A DNA stretch of 55,419 bases from Intoshia linei (lineage: Eukaryota; Orthonectida; Rhopaluridae), in NCBI GenBank assembly GCA_001642005.1, contig LWCA01000100.1:1-55419 (forward strand). The letters are read 5' to 3'. Under the pieces are notes generated by a model. That model searched no databases. It was not told the origin of the DNA and saw only the letters and a list, made by a program, of their open reading frames with translations. Below are positions 45,347-55,419 of the stretch, in pieces (the first letter of the stretch is position 1; every line of letters starts with the position of its first letter). The translations under genes were made by a program, and so were the position numbers.

Positions 45347-45938
45347 CAGTGTTTCCCAACCTTTTTTATGCTAGGCCCCACTTTTACTCTTAAAAAAATC
45401 TCAGGTCCCACTGAAACAAAATTCAAACAAATTATAATAAAATAATGATAAAAACTTAATTAATAATTAATATTGATAATTAATATTAGGTACTAATGTT
45501 GTAAGCTTTAATCGTAGATCTCCCCTTTTTGAAATTTGTAGTCTATTTATTTTTTTTGTTACTAAGTCCAAAACTGCACTAAACCCGCATTCTGCTATAT
45601 AAGAGGATGGAAATGGCAACAAAGCAATCCTAGTAAAAGTAGTTAAAGTCGGATAATTTTACAAATTTGAAAATTTGGCATTTTGCATATACTCATCAAT
45701 TTAGTTAAATTTGAATGCAACAGCCTACGATCATTAAAGATATATTATTTTTTTGTCATTCTAATAATTTAATAATACAATTAATTAGTTCAAGTATCAC
45801 ATAACCACTTATAAACCTTAGAATATTGTATAAAATTAACAATAAATTAATTTAAAGTTTTTATATAATCCTATAAATTTGTAATATTTCCAATGTCCCA
45901 CCAAAAATTTCGTCATGCCCCACGGTTGGGAAACACTA
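45347..45938. mobile_element. hAT MITE (592 bp) with exact 8-bp target duplication
   Basis: The left end is cagtgtttcccaacc and the right end ggttgggaaacacta, near-perfect inverted copies. Both are followed outward by the identical octamer ttttagat (45339-45346 and 45939-45946). An internal stretch around 45580-45600 (ctgcactaaacccgcattc) resembles fragments common inside hAT elements. No intact frame is present. Confidence 0.9.
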
Positions 45939-46293
45939 TTTTAGATTAAAAAAAATAATATCAAGTAATGAGCTCTACATGAGTGGAAATTTTTAATTAG
46001 ACGCCATAAACTTATAATTCATCACGAATCATGAATAATGCTTGATTTCGAAAATTTAATTTCACCTAAATTAAAGCTGCCAGATTAAAAACGTACTCAT
46101 ATTACTTAGTTACAAAATTATGTTGAATTGGAATTTTACAAGTTATTAGTTTTAAACTATATAAAATACAATTGTAAATTAAAATTTAATTTAAATATTT
46201 TATTATTTGAATTGTAAATGATTTCACATTATTTGAATTAATGGTATACCATAGCGTATTACATTTTAAAAATTATTAAAATTTATTATAATA

Positions 46294-47668
46294 CAGACCC
46301 GTGCAAAAGTTTTAGGCACCCCCTTTAAACGGCTATATTAAGATAACGATATTTCGAATCTTCTTAAAATTTTGTTAAAGTAATTAAAATTCATAGATAA
46401 TTATGTGCCTATTAACAAAATATATAAAATGTACATTGAAACGATGGAAACAAAAATTTTTTAAAATATGACCGTGCAAAAGTTTTATATAACATAGTTT
46501 ATTTTATTAAGTAAAGACTTGAATAAATTCTTTATATATTCATCGGGTATTTTATAAAATTATTCCCTTGTAACAGTCCAAAGTTGTTCCAAATTTCTTG
46601 GTTAAATTTTTGAAACATTTATCTTAAGCATACTCCATACATGCTTAATTATATTGAGATCTGGACTTTGTGGGGGCCAACTATCAAGCGTATTTAGGTA
46701 TCTATTTTTGATAAAGTAGTTTGTCATTCGTGATCCATGGCATGGTGCTCCATTATGCTGGAAAATATATCGTGTATCATGAAGTTCATTGATATACCTA
46801 TTCAAAATCCTAATGTATTCAACAGAATTAACTCTATTAGCACACCTTACAATGATTCTTTGTCCATTTTCTATTATGGCACCTCATATCATAATACTGC
46901 TGCTAAATTTTACCGTACTATTAATGTGGGTGTACCTACTATGACGTTCTTTGGTACGTCTAACATATTTTCGAACCCTTCAAAATAACAACACCACTTA
47001 GTCACCAAACAGACGGACACAATGGTTTCTTTGCAACTCTTCCAAAACGTCCACCCATTCTTAGATTTTGTTTTATGGTATCAATACTGATATTTGCTCC
47101 CAATGGAAGCTGTGATTTTAGATCAGATGCTGTCATAAATGGGTCTTTTTTGAACAAACGTATCAACAATCTCCTCTCTTTGGAATGTAAAACATGTTGA
47201 CGTCCTGATCTCTTTCTATTTTTAAGAGGAATACCATTTTTATGTTTTTTTATTATTTCCTGAACTGGAAATCTCGATATTGAGAGCTTTCGGGTGATTT
47301 TTGTCTGCGGGTAACCTTTTTTGTAAAAATCGACTATTAATTTCCTTTTTTCTATGCTAATTTGTGGCATCTGTAGTGTCTAATATTATTATAACTATAA
47401 TAAAAATTATTTGCATACCAATGAATAATAAACGGTTTAAATTAGCAAGTGCTTAAAACTTTTACACGGTGAATATAGACAATATTTATTAAATTATTGA
47501 TACAACATTGTTGTTAAGGTAATAATTAATTAAAAATGATGGAATGTGATGACTTGTTTTTTTACAATATTTATAGTCAAAAAAATCATGAAAAACGTTG
47601 TCATTTAGGAACCAGAACTTTTTATCTAAGGTGCCTAAACCGTACTTTTACAAAAAAACGTACTTCTG
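46294..47668 (-). mobile_element. Tc1-like transposon with doubled (IR/DR) termini
   Basis: The outer left end (46294-46322, cagacccgtgcaaaagtttt) is preceded by TA and matches the outer right end (47628-47668) in inverted orientation through aggtgcctaaacc. Inner repeats of the same core lie about 180 nt inside each end. They are accgtgcaaaagtttta at 46471-46487 and its inverted copy ttaaaacttttacacggt at 47453-47470. This is the IR/DR layout of Sleeping Beauty-type Tc1 elements. The right terminus is diverged and I see no clear TA beyond it. Confidence 0.82.
46602..47370 (-). pseudogene. Dead Tc1-type transposase
   Basis: The paired helix-turn-helix DNA-binding region is intact at 47002-47370 (SIEKRKLIVDFYKKGYPQTK, then RKRSGRQHVLHSKERRLL). 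Downstream the frame shifts several times, and a stop replaces the Trp of the family motif just after SSSIMI. The last part reads YIFQHNGAPCHGSRMTN and DSWPPQSPDLNIIKHVWSML. In living Tc1 transposases these are QxDNAPCH-like and DLNPIENVW-like. The second catalytic Asp is replaced (HNGAPCH) and the catalytic Glu is Lys (KHVW). The first Asp block is deleted. The coding span is about 770 nt against roughly 1020 in intact relatives. Confidence 0.9.
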
Positions 47669-50600
47669 GCAGCTTTACCTAAATAATATATTAGAATGGT
47701 TTAAATTTTGATTCATGAAATTAAAATTAAATAGCTTTTTGAATTTTTTGATCCGTAATCTAGGTATACAATTTAAAATTTCTCATATTGTCATGTTCTG
47801 ACTTGTATATTTTGTGATTACATAAAATTATAATGTTTTTATTGATTTTATATAGTCTATTTTACAATTATTGATAATAATCAATGGAATATTAAACGAC
47901 GGTTTTAACTATTTTTTATGATATGAGTTTTATAATTTGACATCAATCATATATTCGGTTAGTCACCCACTTGATGATATTAATAAACCAAGTATAATAT
48001 AAACGAAACAACTTGTAAACAATAAATTTACAAACTTTATTTACGTTGCATTATTTTATCATGGAAGTTAATATATATAATATTTTACCATAATTGATTG
48101 TTTATTCCTCTATTTTTTTTAAGAATGTGATTATCGAACTCTTTAAGGCTAACTTCATCATTATATTAGTTTATTCGTACTTTTAATAACATATAATTAT
48201 GTAAAGTTATAATTGTGTTTTTCAAAATTTATAGAATAAGAACTCGTTATTATTTTTTAATCTTCCCATGACTAGTAATTAATTAGTTAATTAACGATAC
48301 TTGAAATAGATTCAAGTATTTACAAATAAGCCAAAGATTCTAAATCAGATGCCCTATAATATAGGGCATATAAATCAGTAAAAAGTAAGTTAAGTGAATT
48401 TATAAGTAGAAAAGTTTTGTACTGATTGTTTTTTGAACCATTTTGCCATTAATCTGATATGCATTTTGACCATGAAGGTATCCGTTTCTGAAGTTGAGAT
48501 TAACTATAATTTTAATGATTTTAAAACGCGTCCCAAAGTGTATGTTTTATTAACTTTTTGGACTGATTTTTTTTAAATAAAAGGAAAAATTGGCTTGTTG
48601 ATCCTGAAGGACTCAAATTCTGAAACTAAAAAATAGATAAAAACACGCTCTAGGAAAAACTGTATTAGAAATTTGGTTTTTTTAAATCATACAATTTTCA
48701 ATTTTTTCAATAAATGGTTAAACACACACATTCATTTTTATATAAGTAAAACTAATTAAAACTGAAACAAACACAGAAAATATAACTTTAAATTAAATTT
48801 TTATATCGATAATTACAAAACTTTTTAAATTAATGTTAATTATTTATTTATTTACTTTATTTGAAAACCAATTCCATTGTAAAAGTTTGAATTAAATTAG
48901 AACAAAATTAAAAATTGCATGTTAATCATGACCGCTTACGTAGACAGTCCAAACTAGTCAATATTATGAACAAAATCAAATTCAAACAATAGTCGACAGC
49001 TATCTGTGTTAATAACATGAAAATATAAATAAAATTACAAGTACATAACAGACAATTTGATAATTTCATATAAGTAAGGATTATAAAAAATTTTGATCAC
49101 TTTTTATCTTCAATTTAAAGTCGAAAAGAATATAATAACTGACACTAAAAATGAAAAATGACCAGAAAATAAAAAAGCTAAAATTGTACAATATTATATT
49201 TAAACCTATAAATATAAAATTATTAAAATCTTGAAAGCCGTAATGATTTAAAGTGTAAATGGATATGCTAATCGGTAATCTGATATTCATTTTTCATTAC
49301 AAAAAACTTATAACGAAGTATATTATAATATAAGTTGAAAGTTGCGCTATGCATTGCACTACTTGCACATAAAATAAAAATAAATTTATAAATGAACTGA
49401 TTCAATTGACACATTAAAGTACATGCATTATTCACATAAAAAATAAATAAAATTTGCATTATTAATATTATAATTTTTATCTATTCAACCAGATGCATAC
49501 CAAATGCATTTAAATGTTTAATTAATTTATTCGATATTTAAAAAAACATTTATGTATTAATTTAAAAATACATTTAAACCCATTGTATCATTAAAATGGC
49601 ATACAAAATAATCTTATTATAATGTACACCAAAAATATGACATTAAATTGATAAAAACCCTACATACAATTACTGAAAACTTGAAAAATAAAATTGATAA
49701 TATTGATTTTTAATTGTAATCTATATAATTATAAATTTTCACAAAGTCTATTTATCCATGTCACAATGGCACAATATTATACATAATCTCACATTGAATT
49801 AATCAAATTGAATTAGCTCTAGCTTTTCCACCATCATATTTTGATGTCTGACAGGTTTTATAATTAATTCCCGAGATAACATCTAATCACTTCAACATGT
49901 TTCTAATTATTTTTAAATAAATTGAATAATTTATTATTCAAGTCAACTAAATATCAAATTCAGACTGCAATGTATGTCTTTATTACATTACAAAATTTTC
50001 TTCATCGATAAAAGGTAATCTTTTGCATGATAATTACTACAATAATATTAACCAAGAAAGTATAAATTCACGATTCATAAATTTAAGTTGATTCAAATAA
50101 ACGACAAGAATTTACAGTGTGAGTAGTGTCAAAATAGAAAGTTGGATATTTTGAAATTTACAGACGATACAATATTGTACAACAGGTGTGCAATTTTTTA
50201 ATTAAAATGTAATACTGAAATGTGACATAACTGGGGCACATAAATATAATTTAAAAATTACATGGCGTCAAAAAGTGTTAAACGGCAAATGGTATCAGTT
50301 AATTAAAATTTGAAGCCGAGTGTATATAAATCCAAGTTACAAAATGAAATTTTTTTGAATAGACTCATGCAACCATTAATAAATATATTAGCAAAATTTC
50401 AATGGAACCTCTTGGATATCTAATTAAATTGTAAGTAAAATCGTTTCATGTATATTTATAAATTATTCACATTGTAATGTAAAAATGTACAATTATTCAC
50501 ATGTACGATATAATTGATCAAATTGCACTTGTAAGTGAAAAAAAAGTGAAAAATTGATAAAAGTTACTAAAAAATGTTAAATTAAAAAATTACTCAAATA

Positions 50601-50965
50601 ATTTTAAAAATACTAAATTGATGGTATCATTGAATAAATAAATAACCCATTAATAATTATGAGACTAATCCACACAGACGATTGAATTTTGACAAACTAA
50701 TCTAGTTTATTCTCAAATTTATGAATTCAATTGCTCACGAAAAATAATGTACCGCTCTGATATCGAAAATCAATAATGATTGCTGCAATACGACAGTATT
50801 GGTGCATTTTTACAAATTCAAATAGATACATATAAAAATAAACTATGGCATATTTATCCATATTTAGCTTGCATTACAATGCGCCACACCTTATATTTTG
50901 AAAATAAACCTAAGTTTACATCTTATATATTTATTTTATTTTTCATCAATATAGACGATGAAATT
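47669..50965. other. 3.3-kb gene-free interval
   Basis: No coding homology is visible on either strand. It holds a family A forward fragment at about 48470-48760 (tttctgaagttgagattaac, ccttgaaggactcaaatt-like block). It also holds a perfect short palindrome at 48349-48369. The rest is AT-rich with nothing recognisable. Confidence 0.55.
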
Positions 50966-53212
50966 ATGAAAATTCACATTTATGGAAATTGGTTTATCGT
51001 TACTGTTTTATATCTACCTTTATGCATTTATGGCCAATTTAACACAACACAAGAAAATATCTTAAAATGTAATTTTTATATGCTTTTTATAGAAAACTAG
51101 CTTCACTGATATATATTTGGTACAAATATGAGTTAGTCTGCCGAGGTCCATTTTATATATACTTTTTAATTGATTATAATCAACTTGTCAATCAATTTAA
51201 TATAAATTTAAAAACATTCGAATTATAGTTTAAAACTCTAAAAATCATCATAAATAACATGAATTCCAGTAACAATAAAATTTGAGATACATTTGTACTA
51301 AATTTTAGTACATAATTTTTCCTTATAATATGCATTTCGAATGAAATCAAAAAATGTTATCAAAATTGAAATAAATCTCAAAATTATACTAACAAAGTTA
51401 TACTAAAGTTGATTCCAAACTTTGAAAGTTTTTGAAAATGAGAAATTGCGTAGCAATGATAAAAAAAGAAAAGGAATTAATTAATAAGATTGAAACCCAT
51501 ATTTCTGTATTTCAAATATGTATACGATCAATTCAAATTTTTTTTGAAATTGTAGGATGAATATTTACATTTTTAATTTTGATTCATATATTTGAAAAAT
51601 ATTGGTTGATAATATATTAAAATTTATTTTTGACTGTAAATGCGTAAATTTCTGAGTTTGAAATTTAGTATCTAGACCAGGCGTGCACAACGTGCGGGCG
51701 TGGGTAATCCATCTAATCATGATGCAATATATCATTTTACTTCAAATTGAAATGTTTAAATCAGATTTCATTCAAGGGCTATTTAAAATATTTTAATCAA
51801 AGGGCACACAAAATTAAGGCAGTCACTGATATCTTTTTTATGTAATTATTAATATTTACATATTTATTTTTATGTTTTTATATCTTCCACTCTAATGTAT
51901 CCACAAATCGGTTTTTATTGGAGCTTTTTTCTGTCGTCCATATTTATATTTTAACTTATATAATATGCTACGCGATTTTTGTTTGTCTGTGTACCACTTT
52001 ATTGAAATAACTAACAGTCTTAGAATTTTATAAAGTCCACATTTTAATTACAGTTTTTTCCTAGACGTATAAGATAAATTTCAACCTCCCAATTTCACAT
52101 CTTACGGGTCAAAAAGCCCAATTGTCCTTTTTTTAAAAATCAAACGAGTTCTAAAATTTAAAATAATAAATACTCTGATACGGATTTTAAAATCATAAAC
52201 ATTATCGTAAATTTAAATTTAAAAAAATTATATCTTCAGGGCCAAAACCCAAAATCACCCTTCCTTTTTTTTGAAAACAGCCCTAGAATTTAAAAAAATT
52301 TACAAGTGGTACAGTTTAATCATGTTAACACATACAAAAAATTTCAATCTGAATAAGTGACGACTTCACGGTCAAAAAAGCATTTTAATTCATATATTTT
52401 TTTCCGAAATATATTTTATTACTCTTACGAGACAATTGCATGTATAGATGCCAAAAACTACACTTATATATTTACATTGGTTTGTATACAAACCATAAGA
52501 CGGTACCAATATAAATTTTGAACAAATAACTGCTCATACAATAACATGTAATATGCGTAAAAATTAATTTTATTATCAATGTTTACTTTGTGTTAACAAT
52601 AAAATAAATTATATTTGAAATACAATACGTGATTGTAATTGCGTGTCATAAATTAAATATATTTTATTGCTAATTCTTAGCCAAATATTAAAGCCAAATT
52701 TAAGTTGTTCACTTTACAAATCAATGACATTTGAAATTTGTGAATTTTGAGCTTTAAATTTTGGTGTTTTTTAACATTGCAAAAGTGAAATTTTTTGCTT
52801 TCAATTTTGAAAATCAGCATAGTCTCGTAAGGTTTAAATCAAAAAATGTGAAATAATTAACGGTCCGAAAATTAAAAAAGAAAATTATTCTGATAGAGCT
52901 TATTCCAATTGATATAAACACAAAATTTCAACCCCAGAAATCTACGCATTCCCTGTGAAATAATAATTTTTAATATAATATCAACCAATATTTTTTTGGT
53001 ATAATAAAAATGTGCCCTCAGCAGAGCTATGTGCTGTTTGTACGTAGTACATAACAATCAACCTAGTATTATATATAATAAACTTTTATAGTAACCATGT
53101 GCCACGATGATGAACCTCAAATCATTAAGTGCGAAAAAACATTTGTAATTGACATTGCTGTAGCTCTATTAGGTCGAATGAGTTTGGGACGTTGTGTCAA
53201 TCAAAATTATGG
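50966..53212 (+). CDS. Secreted protein with SUEL/galactose-lectin-like segment (5' part)
   Basis: Exon 1 (50966-51068) encodes a signal peptide, MKIHIYGNWFIVTVLYLPLC, then IYGQFNTTQENILK with an NTT sequon. Exon 2 (53092-53212) continues in matching phase: EPQIIKCEKTFVIDIAVALL, GRMSLGRCVNQNYG. The pattern C-x-VIDI-A-LLGR-x-GRC resembles the first strands of SUEL/Gal-lectin domains, where CxxxxxIxIxxAxYGRxxxxxC is typical. Both exons have GT-AG borders. Exon 2 ends in a donor (gg|gtaact) and I found no third exon, so the gene probably continues beyond 55419. The splice acceptor of exon 2 lies 11 nt past a dispersed-repeat arm. Domain assignment is tentative. Confidence 0.55.
51520..51677 (+). 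repeat. Family A fragment, forward
   Basis: It includes atattggttgataatatatt and the gcgtaaatttctgagtttga block of family A. It lies in the large intron of the lectin-like gene. Confidence 0.55.
51678..51954 (+). mobile_element. hAT-like terminal sequence, second copy of the 9814 type
   Basis: It begins caggcgtgcacaacgtgcgg and continues with the same blocks as 9814-10130 (tgggtaatccatctaatcat, atatcattttacttcaaat). The right end is lost against the adjacent family A element. Confidence 0.6.
51955..53080 (-). repeat. Full-length family A element containing a nested MITE
   Basis: This is the most complete copy. One end starts cttatataatatgctacgcg with gtttgtctgtg close by; the other ends in the palindromic arm (53015-53080, ccctcagcagagctatgtg). 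A foreign 404-bp piece (52426-52829) interrupts it. Excluding that, the family is roughly 720 bp and non-coding. The class is not clear; see findings. Confidence 0.7.
52426..52829. mobile_element. MITE nested in a family A element
   Basis: The ends are tacgagacaattgcatg and, inverted, tacgagactatgctgat. It interrupts a block that is continuous in the other family A copies (between the ccgaaatatattttatta part and the aaaatgtgaaataattaacgg part). No target duplication is convincing. Confidence 0.65.
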
Positions 53213-55419
53213 GTAACTTATTAAAATTAATTAATATAAAAACATGTATACATAATAATATTACATACATGTGTAATACAAACAAATAAATAATTAAATA
53301 CATGTATTTAATATCCTTCTCGTCAAAATAAAAGTGCACCCTTTGAAAAATTATTGCCTTAGTTTTTGTATACGTATTTGTACGATTCTAAGCTCTTGGT
53401 TTTATTGCTTATTTGTAGGGCGAACAATGTCATAAAAATAATTTTTTTAATGAGGCATATCGATTTTTAAAAAGTCATAAATGTCATATTTCTGACATAG
53501 TTGTCATAATAATATTAATAAAGTAATAATTTAAAGAAATGTTTATTTTCCTTAAAACGATGATATAAATTAAAAATTTTTAATTATACTGTATGAAATG
53601 AAATCACTAAAAAATTTTATTCGTAGCTATTTAACTATGAAACCTCATTATCAACTGTCGAAAAGTCCGTTTATGTTGTTGAAGAATATATTATCCGATG
53701 AAAGAAATTTTTTAAAAACTAATATTTATAAATATATTCTGTTGTACTATAAAAGCGGTTACCAACATACTTCACAGTTGGTACCCCAAACAAAAAAAAT
53801 AAATTCATACCCATAATAATTTAAATTTAGTCTAACAATGACATTAAAAATATTGTTAAAACTCTTATTTAATTAAACTGTTAATTAGTCTTGACCCAAA
53901 ATAGATATCTAAAAAATCTTTAATGATTGAACTGATGCAATATGGACGTAACTATAATTAATATATTAAAATACAACCTTAAAATCACAAAAACTATCGA
54001 ATAGACGTAAATACATAAGGAACTATGTATATTATTACAAATTAATTTTTATTTTTGAAATTTAAAAGATATCTACAATTTATGAGTCATAGTATAAGAT
54101 GACTGGTGGCCTAAAATAATTTCTAAATTAATTAAAAAGTACCTTAATTTGGTAACCGATGTGCTATAATAAATGACTGTCATAAAAAGTAATATTTATT
54201 TTGTGAAATGTCATACTTTTTTTCAATTTTTGGTCATAAATAAATTGCCCTACTTATTTGTCAATAGTGTTTCATCATAAACTCCATGTATTTTGATATT
54301 TTTTTCTTTATGACATTTAATTATAATTTAAATTGACATGAATAATTTTTCAAGTGTGTTAAACTTAAAATGAGTATTTTTAGCACGCAAACGCTACCAA
54401 TACTGAGCTACATGATCAGAGCCTTACCTACCATGAACGAGGCCACTAAAAATATAAATTGGCTCCTGAATCAATGTTTTCAAACGATGCGTAATGCCAT
54501 ATAGTTCCTAGCACCTATTTACGGGCTTGGGCTAGCCATTTTAAATTTGATACTGAAAATATTGGATATTCAAAAATACATTTTTTTTAAATGAAGCTAC
54601 CATTTTTCTAATATTTCGTCAAAGAGCTCCCGCCTGGTCTCGGTACGATAGGTTCTGTTCTGTATTTATGATCTACAATTTTTTTTCCATCCATTGCAGT
54701 TCATATATTAAAATTGAATTAATAGAGAAGGTATAATAAATGCTAGATTTTAATTTTCTAAGTCAACGCCCGATTATTAAACCGGATTATTCTAGTGTTT
54801 AAATAAGTTTGTAATTATTTTATGCGCATTGCACATCATTGCAAAATCTGTCAAATTAAAGATTTATATTTTTCATTTTATTTTATGTCAAATTCTTCAA
54901 TCAATGTAATTAGCTAAATTGAATTAAAATTCGAGATTCTGTCAATGCATTGTCTCAAATATACAAATATTTTGCAAACTTTAAATAGAACACATATTGA
55001 AATGTCAATATATATTTTGTAATATGCTTTGTAAATCATACTAAATGTCATTTTCTTCTATAATTATCCTAACTTATATAATATGCGACGCGATTTTTGT
55101 TTGTCTGTCTGTGTGTGTGTCCTACTTTAATGAAATAACTAGCACTCTTACAATTTTTTAAAAACCACATTTCAATTACAGTTTTTTCCGGGGCGTATAA
55201 TAAAATAAATTTCAACCTCCCAAACTCACATCTTACGGGTCAAAAACTCCAATTGTCCCTCTTTTTGAAAATCCAACGAGTTAAAGAATTTAAAAAAATA
55301 TATACACTGATGCGGATTTTAAATTCATAAATTTAGAAAAATGATATCTTCAGGGCCAAAACACTAAATTACCCTTCTTTTTTTAATGAAAACAGCTCTA
55401 GAATTTCAAAAAATTTCAA
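53213..55419. other. Downstream interval: repeats, no exon found
   Basis: It should contain or precede the next exon of the lectin-like gene, but I found none. It holds the third copy of the ggggtaccagctc repeat in reverse (53840-54115). It also holds a tRNA-like fragment near 54372-54415, a gataggttctgt block that also occurs at 40030, and a family A copy at 55068-55419 that runs off the window. Confidence 0.5.
55068..55419 (-). repeat. Family A copy, reverse orientation, cut by window end
   Basis: It starts cttatataatatgcgacgcg and gtttgtctgtctgtgtgtgt and follows the copy at 51955 block by block up to the last base of the window. Confidence 0.75.

Noticed and set aside
50780-50965. Upstream part of the 106-codon open frame as extra N-terminal coding sequence of the lectin-like gene
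   Set aside because: The signal peptide begins at the internal Met (50966). The upstream codons look like random AT-rich sequence and would bury the signal peptide.
53598-53816. 72-codon open frame downstream of the lectin-like exon
   Set aside because: The residues show no domain, the phase does not fit the preceding donor, and it borders a dispersed repeat.

Overview
This is a very AT-rich (by eye well over 75 % A+T) piece of an animal nuclear genome. The genes are intron-containing and their products match animal cell-cycle, proteasome, chromatin and transport proteins. Introns fall into two groups: ultrashort ones (34-63 nt) and kilobase-sized ones packed with DNA-transposon remnants. 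I cannot name the phylum from this window. No prokaryotic, viral or organellar gene is present. Open-frame scanning misses most of the gene content, because exons are short and several contain no ATG. I assembled the gene models by hand from family homology, splice sites and phase matching.

Layout. 1-6500: no host gene; fragments of dispersed repeats, a decayed pogo/Tigger transposase and two MITEs. 6502-7096 (-): an unreported four-exon gene for a 108-residue single-pass membrane protein. 7495-12643 (-): complete polo kinase (PLK1 type, 13 exons, 571 residues). 12932-19815 (-): complete proteasome lid subunit Rpn8/PSMD7 (7 exons, 351 residues), with introns hosting hAT elements. 20519-24107 (+): Aurora kinase (6 exons, 650 residues) with an unusually long N-terminus. 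24290-29615 (-): complete FACT subunit SPT16 (7 exons, 977 residues). 29616-37907: gene-free, repeat-rich. 37908-45065 (+): SLC5-type sodium-coupled transporter; its N-terminal exons and one internal exon were not found. 45066-50965: no host gene; a hAT MITE with a perfect target duplication and a dead Tc1-like transposon. 50966-53212 (+): first two exons of a secreted protein with a SUEL/galactose-lectin-like segment. 53213-55419: repeats only.

Working together. Polo, Aurora, Rpn8 and SPT16 lie within 22 kb. Polo and Aurora drive mitosis, the proteasome lid is needed for mitotic protein turnover, and FACT handles nucleosomes. PSMD7 and Aurora are divergent across about 0.7 kb that contains a consensus E2F site. 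Aurora and SPT16 converge with 182 bp between their stop codons.

Mobile DNA. At least five hAT-like elements (three with exact 8-bp duplications), a Tc1 element with doubled inverted repeats, pogo-type DNA, a 42-nt perfect inverted repeat in an Aurora intron, and one dominant unclassified repeat family (called family A below) with a hairpin terminus. A single ambiguous base at 37348 joins two unrelated repeats and may mark an assembly junction.
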